A DNA stretch of 64,000 nt from NCBI GenBank assembly GCA_050283925.1, contig JBNOAI010000011.1, positions 186,001-250,000 on the forward strand, given 5' to 3'. Positions 18,390-27,076 of this stretch are shown here, one piece after another. The position numbers and the translations under genes are program-made. The notes below the pieces were generated by a model that was not told where the DNA came from, did not search any database, and saw nothing but the letters and a program-made list of their open reading frames with translations. Each line of letters opens with the position of its first letter. Positions within the stretch are counted from its first letter, which is position 1. Origin of the DNA: ZC4RG25 sp023428365. GTDB taxonomy: Bacteria; Pseudomonadota; Alphaproteobacteria; Rhizobiales; Hyphomicrobiaceae.

Positions 18390-19088
18390 TCATCCTGCAG
18401 TACCCACTGCGCGGGCTAACGCGGCACGAGCGAGAAGCCGCGTGGAATCGAGCGTCGGCAGCGGAGAATTGCCATCATTCATGAGGAGGGGAATTTCCGT
18501 GCAGCCGAGCACGACCGCATCGCAGCCTTGCTGCTGCATCCGTTCGATAACCTGCTGGAAATAGACCACGGCCTCCGGCGTGAATCGGCCATACACGAGA
18601 TCGTCCATGATGATGCGATTGATCGCGTCGCGTTCGGCAACGGAGGGACGCACATACGCGAGGCCGCGCGCTGTCAGCTTCTCGGGATAGATCTCGCTAT
18701 CGACCAACCAGCGTGTGCCGGTCAGCCCCAACCGCCGAAATCCACGCCTTTCAGCCTCGCCGGCCACGACCTCGGCAATATGCAGCCAGGGGAGCGGCGA
18801 GCGATCGGCGATGAACGGCAGCGCCTGATGAATGGTGTTATCCGGACAGATCAGGAAGCTGGCGCCCATGCCGGCGAGCTTGTTCGCCGACGACAGCATG
18901 ATCTCACCGACGCCTTTCCAGTCGTTGCGGTAGATGCAGGCCATATAGTCGGCCAGCGAATGCGTGTGCATCGAAACTTCAGGATGCGCATGAGGGCCGA
19001 ACGTCTCAGCCCCCTCGACGCAAATCGTGCGATAGCACAGAGCTGCACCCTCGGCGGAACAGCCAACGATCCCGATGTGCTTGGGCAT
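18390..19088 (-). CDS. aspartate/glutamate racemase family protein
   Basis: This is a 232-residue PLP-independent racemase of the aspartate racemase group. Both catalytic cysteines expected for two-base racemisation are present: C81 in LICPDNTIHQA and C196 in VLGCTEIPLL. The CxxNTxH and GCTE contexts are diagnostic of the family. Probable substrates are aspartate or a related amino acid, but this is not fixed by the sequence. It lies between nadE and the DAHP synthase gene on the same strand, with gaps of about 50-60 nt on each side. Confidence 0.88.
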   Translation of the reverse strand: MPKHIGIVGCSAEGAALCYRTICVEGAETFGPHAHPEVSMHTHSLADYMACIYRNDWKGVGEIMLSSANKLAGMGASFLICPDNTIHQALPFIADRSPLPWLHIAEVVAGEAERRGFRRLGLTGTRWLVDSEIYPEKLTARGLAYVRPSVAERDAINRIIMDDLVYGRFTPEAVVYFQQVIERMQQQGCDAVVLGCTEIPLLMNDGNSPLPTLDSTRLLARAALARAVGTAG

Positions 19089-19139
19089 GGTCGCCCCTGA
19101 TGTTTGGGGAAGAGACGGCGGAAAATTCCGCCGTGCTCC

Positions 19140-20528
19140 TTAGGCCGAGACGGCCGCCGGGAACGGCTGGGCCGAGGCGATACGCTCCTGCTTCAAGCGC
19201 TCTGCCATCAGGAAAGCAAGCTCCAACGCTTGGTCAGCGTTCAGGCGCGGATCGCAATGCGTGTGATAGCGGTCCGACAGATCAGCCTCGGAGATCGCAA
19301 CTGCACCGCCCGTGCACTCGGTCACGTTCTGGCCGGTCATCTCGACATGCACGCCACCCGCGTGGGTGCCTTCCGCGCGATGGATCGCGAAGAACTGGTC
19401 AACCTCGCTCAGGATGCGGTCGAACGGCCGGGTCTTGTAGCCCGAGCCCGCCGTGATCGTATTGCCGTGCATCGGATCGCACGACCACACCACGGTGCGG
19501 CCGGCTTTCTTCACGGCGCGGATCAGCTTCGGCAGATGCGCCTCGATCTTGTCCGAACCGAAGCGACAGATCAGCGTCAACCGACCCGCCTCATCCTTCG
19601 GGTTGAGGATGTCGATCAAACGCAGCAGCCCGTCGGCGTCCAGCGACGGCCCGCACTTGAGACCGATCGGATTGCGGACGCCACGGCAGAACTCGATATG
19701 CGCGTGGTCCGGCTGACGCGTACGGTCGCCGATCCACAGCATGTGCCCGGAGGTCGCGTACCAATCGCCGCTGGTGGAATCGAGACGGGTCAAAGCCTGC
19801 TCATAGCCGAGCAGCAGCGCTTCGTGACTGGTGTAAACCGACGTCGAACGAAGCTGTGGTGTGTTCTCCGACGTGATGCCGCAAGCCCGCATGAAGCCCA
19901 GCGTCTCGGTGATCCGATCGGCCAGTTCCTGATAGCGATGGCTCTGCGGCGAACCATTGATGAAGCCCAGCGTCCACTGATGCACGCGCTCCAGATCGGC
20001 GTAACCGCCGCTGGCGAACGCGCGGATCAGGTTAAGCGTCGCCGCCGACTGACGATAGGCCTCGAGCTGGCGCTGCGGATCAGAGATACGGGCGGCCGAG
20101 GTGAATTCCGCGCCGTTGATGATATCGCCGCGGTAGCTCGGCAGCTCGACGCCATCTTTCTTCTCGACCGACGACGAGCGCGGCTTGGCGAACTGACCGG
20201 CCAGACGCCCGACTTTCACCACCGGCGAGCCGCCAGCATAGGTCAGTACGATCGCCATCTGCAGGAAGACGCGGAAGAAGTCGCGGATGTTATCGGCGCG
20301 GTGCTCCAGGAAGCTCTCGGCGCAATCCCCACCCTGAAGCAGGAAAGCATTGCCAGCGGCGACCTCGGCTAGTCCCTTCTTGAGCTGGCGTGCCTCACCT
20401 GCAAACACCAGCGGCGGAAACGTCGCAAGCTTGGCCTCGACCTCGGTCAGAACCGCGTTGTCGGGATAATCGGGAACCTGGACGATCGGTTTTGATCTCC
20501 AGCTGTCCGTGCTCCAAGAGGCGCGCAT
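19140..20528 (-). CDS. class II 3-deoxy-7-phosphoheptulonate synthase
   Basis: DAHP synthase condenses phosphoenolpyruvate and erythrose 4-phosphate in the first step of the shikimate pathway. The protein (462 residues from the ATG) is of the class II, plant-like type. It shows QGGDCAESF near the N-terminus, RAFASGGYADLERVH, a HMLWIGDRTRQ block and the late WSCDPMHGNT and GGVHVEMTGQNVTECTGG metal/substrate motifs. The ATG at 20528 has GGAG 8 nt upstream, and a TTG two codons earlier is also in frame. It appears to be a single gene with its own 5' region. No attenuator peptide was recognised. Confidence 0.95.
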   Translation of the reverse strand: MRASWSTDSWRSKPIVQVPDYPDNAVLTEVEAKLATFPPLVFAGEARQLKKGLAEVAAGNAFLLQGGDCAESFLEHRADNIRDFFRVFLQMAIVLTYAGGSPVVKVGRLAGQFAKPRSSSVEKKDGVELPSYRGDIINGAEFTSAARISDPQRQLEAYRQSAATLNLIRAFASGGYADLERVHQWTLGFINGSPQSHRYQELADRITETLGFMRACGITSENTPQLRSTSVYTSHEALLLGYEQALTRLDSTSGDWYATSGHMLWIGDRTRQPDHAHIEFCRGVRNPIGLKCGPSLDADGLLRLIDILNPKDEAGRLTLICRFGSDKIEAHLPKLIRAVKKAGRTVVWSCDPMHGNTITAGSGYKTRPFDRILSEVDQFFAIHRAEGTHAGGVHVEMTGQNVTECTGGAVAISEADLSDRYHTHCDPRLNADQALELAFLMAERLKQERIASAQPFPAAVSA

Positions 20529-20776
20529 CGCCAAATCTCCATATCGGCCTGCCGCTTCCGCGGGGCCTCTCCCAAGTCCTTAATACCTTTCGGTACGTTT
20601 GCGCCGCTTATACGGCAAAGCTGCGAGCAGGGCCAGTCCGGGCGAGAGGGAGAATTGGATACCCGCGGGGCGGGTGGGAAATCTCGATCTATCGCCATTG
20701 AAGACAGTTAATTCCCGGCATGCTGGCCTGACACACCATATGGCGTCGCAGCCCGCGCCGTGCCAGCATAGCCTGC

Positions 20777-21907
20777 ATGCCCGTCAAAGAACCAACGTTC
20801 ACGTTCGGCATCGAGGAAGAATACCACCTCGTTGACCGCAGCACGCGCGATCTGGCAGCGGCTCCGCAAGCGATGATGGATACTTGCCTCGCCAAACTCG
20901 GTGGCCAAGTCAGCCCCGAGTTCCTCAAGTCTCAAATTGAGATCGGAACGCCGGTGTGCCGCGACTTCCGCGAGGTGCGCCAGCACTTGGCTGACATGCG
21001 CGGCACCATCGGCGAGGTGGCGGCCGGATTTGGCCTCGCGCCGATCGCGGCTTCCACACATCCAATCGCGCGTCCCGGCCAGCAAGCCCCGACCGACAAA
21101 GAGCGTTACCAGTCGCTCGCCCGCGACCTCCAGGCGGTCGGCCGCCGGCTCGTCATCTGCGGGATGCACGTCCATTGCGGCATCGACGATGACGAGTTGC
21201 GTATCGACCTCATGAACCAGGTCCGGTACTTCCTGCCCCACCTGTTGGTGCTGTCGACATCATCGCCATTCTGGGGCGGCGAGAGCACCGGTCTCAAAAG
21301 CTACCGCCTGTCGGTGATGGATCAGCTTCCACGCACCGGTCTGCCCGGACGCCTCGCGGGATGGGCCGAGTACCGGCGGACGGTCGATGTTCTGGTGAAA
21401 GCGGGCGTCATCGAGGATGCGACCAAGATCTGGTGGGATCTGCGCCCGTCCGACCGTTTCCCGACACTGGAAATGCGCATCACCGATGTCTGCACCCGGC
21501 TTGATGATGCGGTTGCCATCGCAGCGCTGTTCGTCTGCTTCTGCCGGGCACTTTATCGGCTGAGACGCAATAACCAGAGCTGGCGCACCTATCCGGTCTT
21601 TCTGCTGGAAGAAAACCGCTGGCGCGCCCAGCGCTATGGCGTGCAAGGCTCGCTGTTCGATTTCGGCAAGGGGACGCTGGAGCCGTTTCACGATCTCATG
21701 AACGAAATCCAGGCGCTCGTCGCGGAGGACGCCGTCGCCCTCGGCTGCGAAGCGGAAATCGCGCGCGCCGGAGCAATCGTGCAGGAAGGCACCAGCGCTG
21801 ATCGGCAGGTCGCCACCTACGAGCGACTGCTCGGCTCAGGAGCATCCCAGCGCCAGGCGTTGGAAGGTGTGGTCGACATGCTGATCGCGGAAACGCTGAC
21901 GAGTTAG
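20777..21907 (+). CDS. ybdK: YbdK-type carboxylate-amine ligase (GCS2 family)
   Basis: This 376-residue protein belongs to the glutamate-cysteine ligase 2 family. Members are ATP-grasp-like carboxylate-amine ligases with weak glutamate-cysteine ligase activity in E. coli YbdK. Typical blocks are TFGIEEEYHLVD at 9-20, the CGMHVHCGID segment, SSPFWGGESTGLKSYR and RFPTLEMRITDVC. The start ATG follows a spacer with an 8-bp inverted repeat (ATGCTGGC at 20720-20727 and GCCAGCAT at 20762-20769). Glutathione reductase is encoded a few kilobases away, but a role in thiol metabolism remains an inference. Confidence 0.9.
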   Translation: MPVKEPTFTFGIEEEYHLVDRSTRDLAAAPQAMMDTCLAKLGGQVSPEFLKSQIEIGTPVCRDFREVRQHLADMRGTIGEVAAGFGLAPIAASTHPIARPGQQAPTDKERYQSLARDLQAVGRRLVICGMHVHCGIDDDELRIDLMNQVRYFLPHLLVLSTSSPFWGGESTGLKSYRLSVMDQLPRTGLPGRLAGWAEYRRTVDVLVKAGVIEDATKIWWDLRPSDRFPTLEMRITDVCTRLDDAVAIAALFVCFCRALYRLRRNNQSWRTYPVFLLEENRWRAQRYGVQGSLFDFGKGTLEPFHDLMNEIQALVAEDAVALGCEAEIARAGAIVQEGTSADRQVATYERLLGSGASQRQALEGVVDMLIAETLTS

Positions 21908-21929
21908 TGCTCGTTGGAAGACGCTGCCG

Positions 21930-22553
21930 CTACCCCTTCAGCAAAAATTCCACCTCGATGGTGATGCGGATCTCATCACCGATCAGCGGCAATGCGCGCG
22001 TCAGTCCCCAGGCACTACGCAGCACGGTCGTGGTGGCCGAGAAGCCCGAAGCCCACTTGCCCTTGAACGTCGGATTGATCGGCGCGAACGGATGCTCGCC
22101 GCTGAAATTCCACATCACCTGCAACGTGACGGGGTTGGTCACGCCGAGGATCGTCAGCTCTCCATCCACCTCACCGGTTTTCTCGGTGATGACGCGCACG
22201 GACGTACTCTTGAAGGTGATGATCGGATGCTCAGCGACATTGAAGAAATCGCCGCTCTTCAAGTTGCTGTCGTATTCGGGAACGCCCGTGAAGACGCTGC
22301 CCGTCTTGATCGCAACGTTGATCGACCCCGACGTCGGATCGGTCGGCGTGAATTGTAAGCGACCATCAACATCCAGGAACTGGCCCGACTGGCGCGACAG
22401 TCCCAGATGATTCCAGGTGAAGCGTACCGACGAGTTCTGCTTGTCCATGACCCAGACGTCGGCCATCGCCGGAACGTTGATCGTGACAATCAGCGCCAAT
22501 GATAGCGCAAAGCCCATGCAGAACTGAGCGATACGATCGGCCGAACGAGACAT
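21930..22553 (-). CDS. yceI: YceI-family periplasmic protein
   Basis: This 207-residue protein has a signal peptide (hydrophobic residues 13-27, AMA-D cleavage region near 31) and a YceI beta-barrel domain. Family hallmarks include the opening WVMDKQNSSVRFTWNHLGLS and later the DFFNVAEHPIITFKST and GELTILGVTNPVTL segments. YceI-like lipocalin folds bind polyisoprenoids or other amphiphiles in the periplasm, but the ligand here is unknown. It is a stand-alone gene, convergent with the YbdK gene with 22 nt between the stops. Confidence 0.92.
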   Translation of the reverse strand: MSRSADRIAQFCMGFALSLALIVTINVPAMADVWVMDKQNSSVRFTWNHLGLSRQSGQFLDVDGRLQFTPTDPTSGSINVAIKTGSVFTGVPEYDSNLKSGDFFNVAEHPIITFKSTSVRVITEKTGEVDGELTILGVTNPVTLQVMWNFSGEHPFAPINPTFKGKWASGFSATTTVLRSAWGLTRALPLIGDEIRITIEVEFLLKG

Positions 22554-22635
22554 GCAGGCGAATTCCCGGTGACTGCTGCGAACTGCTACCCTCGCGGCTC
22601 ACCAGGATATTGTGACAGTATGACGGCGGCTTCCC

Positions 22636-23391
22636 TCACAACCCCGCCGACATGCCGCCGTCAACAGCCAGTTCCGAACCGGTCACGAAGGTGCTGTCAT
22701 CGGAGGCAAAGAACAGCGCGGCCCGCGCCACATCCTCGGCACGGCCGAAGCGGCGCATCGGCGTCTGATCGATCAGCGCCTTGTTGATCGCCGGGTTGCG
22801 CAGCACCCGCTCCGTCAGCGCGGTCTCGATAAAACCGGGCGAGAGCGCATTCACGCGAATGCCAAACGGCGCATATTCGACCGCGAGCGCACGGGTGAGC
22901 GACAGCACCGCGCCTTTCGTGGCGGAATAGCCTGCGAGCTGACGCAGGCCTCGGGTCGCCATGATCGAGGCCAGATTGATCAGAGATCCGCTGCCTGAGA
23001 CCTTGAGCAGATCAAACCCATCGCGCGCCACGCGTACGACGCCATCGAGATTCACTTCGCGGATTTTGACCCAATCCGAGTCCGACATATGGCGAAAGTC
23101 ACCGCGCACGTTGAGACCGGCGTTATTGACGATCACATCGAGGCGACCGTGGTCCTGCTTCACGGTCCGGAACATCGCGGTGACATCCTGGCCGCGCGAC
23201 ACGTCTACGGTCATCGCGCGACAGGCGTTGCCCTCGTCGGCGATACCTTTCGCGGCTTCCGCCGCCGCAGCCTCGTTGACATCGGCCAGATAGACAAAGG
23301 CGCCCTCAGCAGCGAAGCAGCGCGCGATGCCCAGTCCTATTCCCGCAGCTCCGCCCGTTACCAACGCGATCCGGCCGTCCAGACGCCCCAT
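22636..23391 (-). CDS. short-chain dehydrogenase/reductase (classical SDR)
   Basis: This is a 251-residue NAD(P)-dependent oxidoreductase. The cofactor loop TGGAAGIG is at 12-19, the structural NNAG at 89-92, and the catalytic triad S142-Y155-K159 (INLASIMA, GYSATKGA). An acidic residue after strand beta-2 (LADVN, D37) suggests preference for NAD(H). The C-terminal ELAVDGGMSAGL ending is typical of FabG-like SDRs. The substrate cannot be inferred, and the neighbours give no pathway context. Confidence 0.9.
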   Translation of the reverse strand: MGRLDGRIALVTGGAAGIGLGIARCFAAEGAFVYLADVNEAAAAEAAKGIADEGNACRAMTVDVSRGQDVTAMFRTVKQDHGRLDVIVNNAGLNVRGDFRHMSDSDWVKIREVNLDGVVRVARDGFDLLKVSGSGSLINLASIMATRGLRQLAGYSATKGAVLSLTRALAVEYAPFGIRVNALSPGFIETALTERVLRNPAINKALIDQTPMRRFGRAEDVARAALFFASDDSTFVTGSELAVDGGMSAGL

Positions 23392-23510
23392 GAACCATTC
23401 CCTTCTATCGATCCGACCTCGTAGCGATGATCAGACCGATAGGCGGCTCACCCGGCGACGGCAAGACCTCCTGCCGACGCATGGCAAACAGCTTGTTGGC
23501 ACATCACGGA

Positions 23511-24230
23511 TCAATAGCGGCAACAGCCACCGGTATATGCCCCGGCGCTATAGTCGGGATAGTCGTACCCGATGACGAACTTCACGCCGAACCTGAAGAT
23601 GTGCTGGTCGACGTCGATGTCGTTGCGGATTCTGGTGATGGTTTCACCGTCCAGGACCGGCTCACTGAAGGAAAAACTCTCATATCCGGCAAACAGATAC
23701 TCACCGAACAGGATTGCGTTGTGCCAGTTGTATTCAACGCCGCCGCCGACGGTCCAACCGATCAGGGAGTCGTTTTTGTTGTACCGCGATGTCGTGATCG
23801 GATCGAATACGCCGTCGAATGCCACGCCCAAAATAGACAGCCCCGCCGTTCCATACAGGAGGACATCCGGATGGACGTAAACGCCTGCCCGCCCGCGCAG
23901 CGTCGCCTGATAGTCGATATGCAGTTTCCGATAGTCGAACGCTTCGTTGAATGTGTCGACGGCGAGATCGGTCTCGATACCAAAAATCAGCCCACTGTGC
24001 AGAAGCCAGTCGTATCCGAATGTCCCGCCCCCGGCGAAGCTTGCCCCGGAAACTGACCCCTCGGCCTCATACGGCTTGTTGACGTCAAAGTTGTTAGACC
24101 CGACCTGACCGAACACGCCGAAGCGTAACAGACCCGATCCTTCGAAATTTTGTGCGTGAGCTTGCTCCGAGACCGCGGCAGCCATGCAGAACAAGAGTGC
24201 AACCGAGGTCCGGATGATGGCAGCTGCCCT
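23511..24230 (-). CDS. outer-membrane beta-barrel porin-like protein
   Basis: This protein of about 239 residues has an N-terminal signal peptide (hydrophobic stretch at 4-20, AHAQ cleavage region). Alternating aromatic/hydrophobic strands follow, resembling the small Omp25/Omp31-type barrels of Hyphomicrobiales. Supporting strands include LRFGVFGQVGSNNF, FGYDWLLHSGLIFGIETDL, VGGGVEYNWHNAILFGEYLFAGY and HIFRFGVKFVIGYDY. The tail extends past the last strand and ends in CCRY, an unusual end for a barrel, since most finish with an aromatic residue closing the final strand. I start at 24230 rather than 24248 because the signal peptide reads better. Confidence 0.75.
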   Translation of the reverse strand, partial: RAAAIIRTSVALLFCMAAAVSEQAHAQNFEGSGLLRFGVFGQVGSNNFDVNKPYEAEGSVSGASFAGGGTFGYDWLLHSGLIFGIETDLAVDTFNEAFDYRKLHIDYQATLRGRAGVYVHPDVLLYGTAGLSILGVAFDGVFDPITTSRYNKNDSLIGWTVGGGVEYNWHNAILFGEYLFAGYESFSFSEPVLDGETITRIRNDIDVDQHIFRFGVKFVIGYDYPDYSAGAYTGGCCRY

Positions 24231-24360
24231 CATGACCGTCCTCATCATCGTGGTGTGAGTTGCAATTACAGCAGGTCGAATCGCAGGATTAATCTACCAT
24301 AGGTTGCAATATTGCCTATGTGCTCGCGACGCCTCTCTCGCCGGGAATTGCGCGGCTCGC

Positions 24361-25755
24361 CTACTCGGCAGCGAGCTTGGGCGGCACCCACTTCTCGCGC
24401 ATGGTGACGAGTTCCTCGGCTGCGCTCGGATGCAGCGCCATCGTGGAATCGAAGTCGGCTTTGGTGGCTCCCATCCGCAGCGCGATCGCCGCGACCTGGA
24501 CGATCTCACCAGCATCCGGCCCCATGATGTGAACACCAAGGACCTTCTGGCTTTTGCGATCGACCACCAGCTTCATGATGGTCCGCTCGCCGCGCCCGGA
24601 CATGGTATTCTTCATCGGGCGGAACTTCGCCTTGTAGATATCGAGCTCGTAACCAGCCGCAACGGCATCCAGCTCAGTGAAGCCGACGGTGCCGATCTCC
24701 GGCGTCGAAAACACCGCCGTCGGAATCCAGTCGTAACTCACCGAAGCCGCTTTTTTACCGAATGCGCGGTCGGCGAAGGCATGGCCCTCGCGGATCGCAA
24801 CCGGCGTCAGGTTCACACGATCGGTGACGTCGCCGATGGCATAGATCGATGGAACATTGGTCCGGTTTTCGTCGTCGACCTTGATCGCGCCGTCGTCACA
24901 AATAACACCCGCCACATCCAACCCGAGACCGGCCGTGTTCGGGCTGCGCCCGATGGCGAACATGATCTGGTCGGCCTCGATCGTGGAGCCGTCGCTGAGA
25001 CGGCCGACGAGAGACTTTGCACCGCGTCCTTGTCCGACCCGTTCGATCTCGGTGAAAATCGTGTTTGTGAGCACTTTGATCCCGCGGCGCGCATATTCTT
25101 CCATCAGCCCGTCGCGCAAATCCTCGTCGAACCCGCGTAAGAGTTTCTCTCCGCGATAGATCAGCGTCGTCTCTGCCCCCAAACCGGCGAAGATCCCCGC
25201 GAATTCGACGGCGATGTACCCGCCGCCCGCAACGATCACGCGCTTCGGCAGCTTCTTCAAATGGAAGGCATCGTTGGAGGTGATGACGTACTCACGCCCC
25301 GGCAACCTCGGGTCGATATTCGGGCGAGCGCCGGTGGCAATCAAAATGGTTTTCGCCGTAATCGGCTTCTCCTGGCCAACAACTCTGACTTCGTGCGGTC
25401 CAGCAATCTCGGCACGATGGTCGAAGATCGTGACACCGGACCGTTCCAGATTGCCGCGATAGATCTTCTCCAAGCGGTCGATTTCGGCGTCCTTGTTGGC
25501 GATCAGCTTCTTCCAATCGAAGCGTGATTTACCCACCGTCCAGCCAAATCCGGCAGCATCCTCGAACTCATCGGCGAACCGGCTTGCGTACACCAGGAGC
25601 TTCTTGGGCACGCACCCGCGAATGACGCATGTGCCGCCCATCCGGTATTCTTCGGCCAATGCCACCTTGGCGCCGTAGCCAGCCGCGATCCGTGCCGCGC
25701 GAACACCGCCGGAACCGCCGCCGATAACAAACAGGTCGTAGTCAAACGATGGCAT
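24361..25755 (-). CDS. gor: glutathione-disulfide reductase
   Basis: This NADPH-dependent flavoenzyme reduces oxidised glutathione in the cytoplasm. The FAD-binding GGGSGGVRAA is near residues 12-21, the redox-active disulfide GGTCVIRGCVPKK holds C43 and C48, and the C-terminal GPDAGEIVQ and MALHPSAAEELVTM (catalytic His-Pro/Glu) fit glutathione reductase. The start at 25755 has GAGGG 4 nt upstream. The frame extends 30 codons further, but that part reads as non-coding. It is 464 residues, normal length. The DUF2059 gene ends 14 nt upstream on the same strand, so the two may be one transcript. Confidence 0.95.
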   Translation of the reverse strand: MPSFDYDLFVIGGGSGGVRAARIAAGYGAKVALAEEYRMGGTCVIRGCVPKKLLVYASRFADEFEDAAGFGWTVGKSRFDWKKLIANKDAEIDRLEKIYRGNLERSGVTIFDHRAEIAGPHEVRVVGQEKPITAKTILIATGARPNIDPRLPGREYVITSNDAFHLKKLPKRVIVAGGGYIAVEFAGIFAGLGAETTLIYRGEKLLRGFDEDLRDGLMEEYARRGIKVLTNTIFTEIERVGQGRGAKSLVGRLSDGSTIEADQIMFAIGRSPNTAGLGLDVAGVICDDGAIKVDDENRTNVPSIYAIGDVTDRVNLTPVAIREGHAFADRAFGKKAASVSYDWIPTAVFSTPEIGTVGFTELDAVAAGYELDIYKAKFRPMKNTMSGRGERTIMKLVVDRKSQKVLGVHIMGPDAGEIVQVAAIALRMGATKADFDSTMALHPSAAEELVTMREKWVPPKLAAE

Positions 25756-25769
25756 TGCGCCCTCACGTC

Positions 25770-26276
25770 TCAAATCTTGATGCCGCGCTTCTGCAGTTCG
25801 CGGCGCATTTCCTGATCGATCTCGCGGCCGATCTCGGAGCCCCACTTCTGGCCGATCGCCATCGTCTGCTGCAGGATCACCGGCTGAATCGAGATGAACT
25901 TGGCGCCGACAGGTGATTTGTAAAACGCCGTCAGCGCGTGCAACTCTTCCACAGTCAGTTCTTTGGCATACAGGGCAGCCACTTGATCGACGAGCACCAG
26001 CTTGCGGTCGCTCATCCGTTTTACGACCTCGGCCATCACTTCGCGGATCTGCGGTTCGGCTTGAGGCGCCAGCGCAATGAATGTCTTCGTAAGCTGCGCC
26101 GACAAGGCCGGCATGAACTGATCGAATTGCCGGATCGATCCCGCCACGGTCATCAACTCACGGGCAGCGACCAGCCCTTCCGGAGACGCCTCAGGTGCCT
26201 TCTGCGCCAATAGCGCCGGGGACCAAAACGCGACAGCCGCAGCAATCAGCAGCATCCGAACACAATTCTTGAGCAT
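25770..26276 (-). CDS. DUF2059 domain-containing secreted protein
   Basis: This 168-residue protein has a signal peptide (hydrophobic residues 9-21, ALLAQ cleavage region) and a helical DUF2059 domain. The family signature is the central ELTVEELHALTAFYKSPVGAKF. The start at 26276 is supported by AAAGG 8 nt upstream. DUF2059 proteins are periplasmic and of unknown function. It lies immediately upstream of gor and downstream of rpiA on the same strand. This neighbourhood (rpiA-DUF2059-gor) is one I associate with related alphaproteobacteria. Confidence 0.87.
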   Translation of the reverse strand: MLKNCVRMLLIAAAVAFWSPALLAQKAPEASPEGLVAARELMTVAGSIRQFDQFMPALSAQLTKTFIALAPQAEPQIREVMAEVVKRMSDRKLVLVDQVAALYAKELTVEELHALTAFYKSPVGAKFISIQPVILQQTMAIGQKWGSEIGREIDQEMRRELQKRGIKI

Positions 26277-26365
26277 CCGTATTGCCTTTCTTGCAGAGCG
26301 ACCAGAAAGACGCCGACCATTGAGGTCGGCGATAAGCAATCCAGATCGGACCACGACTCGAAGCG

Positions 26366-27076
26366 TCACTCTCCGAATTCGGCCTCGAGGACTTCCACAC
26401 CGCCGGGACCGGCGATGATCGCGACGTCCGCGAGCCCCAGGAACAAGCCGTTTTCGACAACGCCCGGAATGATCTTCAACGCCTCATCCAGCGCATCCGG
26501 TTCGCCGATCCGGCCGAAGGCGCAATCGAGGATGTAATTACCGCTATCGGTGACGAACGGTTGCCCATCGGCGCCGGTACGCAGCGTGATGGTCCCGCTG
26601 CACCCGGCATCCGCCGAAAGCACTTCGACCATGTTCCGCGTGGAGGCGAGACCGAAGCGGACCACCTCGATCGGCAGCGGAAACGCACCGAGCGCCCGCA
26701 CGCGCTTGGAGACGTCGGCGATGACGATCATCTTGTCCGACGCGGCGGCAACGATCTTCTCACGCAGCAGCGCGCCGCCGCCGCCCTTGATCAGTTGCAA
26801 GGTGTCGTCGACCTCATCCGCACCGTCGATGGTCAGGTCGAGGTGCGGCTGCTCGTCGAGCGTCGTCAGACGGATTCCCAGAGCGGCCGCCTGAGCGCGT
26901 GTGGCCTCCGACGTCGGAACGCCGATCACGTCGAGGCCAGCTTTTACCTTGCCCCCGAGAAGATCGACGAACTTTGCAGCCGTCGATCCGGTGCCCAGCC
27001 CGAGTTTCATCCCGGGCTGGACAAATTCAAGCGCGCGCTCGGCGGCTTGCAGTTTCCATGTATCCGCTGACATCAA
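26366..27076 (-). CDS. rpiA: ribose-5-phosphate isomerase A
   Basis: RpiA interconverts ribose 5-phosphate and ribulose 5-phosphate in the pentose phosphate pathway. The family motifs are clear: GLGTGSTAAKFVD near 26-38, the catalytic TIDGADEVD near 82-90 and IKGGGGALLREK near 95-106, followed by the lysine-rich segment. The length (236 residues) is typical. The ATG overlaps the gabD stop by 4 nt (ATGA), indicating translational coupling with the upstream dehydrogenase gene. Confidence 0.96.
   Translation of the reverse strand: MMSADTWKLQAAERALEFVQPGMKLGLGTGSTAAKFVDLLGGKVKAGLDVIGVPTSEATRAQAAALGIRLTTLDEQPHLDLTIDGADEVDDTLQLIKGGGGALLREKIVAAASDKMIVIADVSKRVRALGAFPLPIEVVRFGLASTRNMVEVLSADAGCSGTITLRTGADGQPFVTDSGNYILDCAFGRIGEPDALDEALKIIPGVVENGLFLGLADVAIIAGPGGVEVLEAEFGE

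Noticed and set aside
19104..20372. 422-codon open frame on the plus strand opposite the DAHP synthase gene
   Set aside because: The class II DAHP synthase motifs are unambiguous on the minus strand. The plus frame is a shadow.
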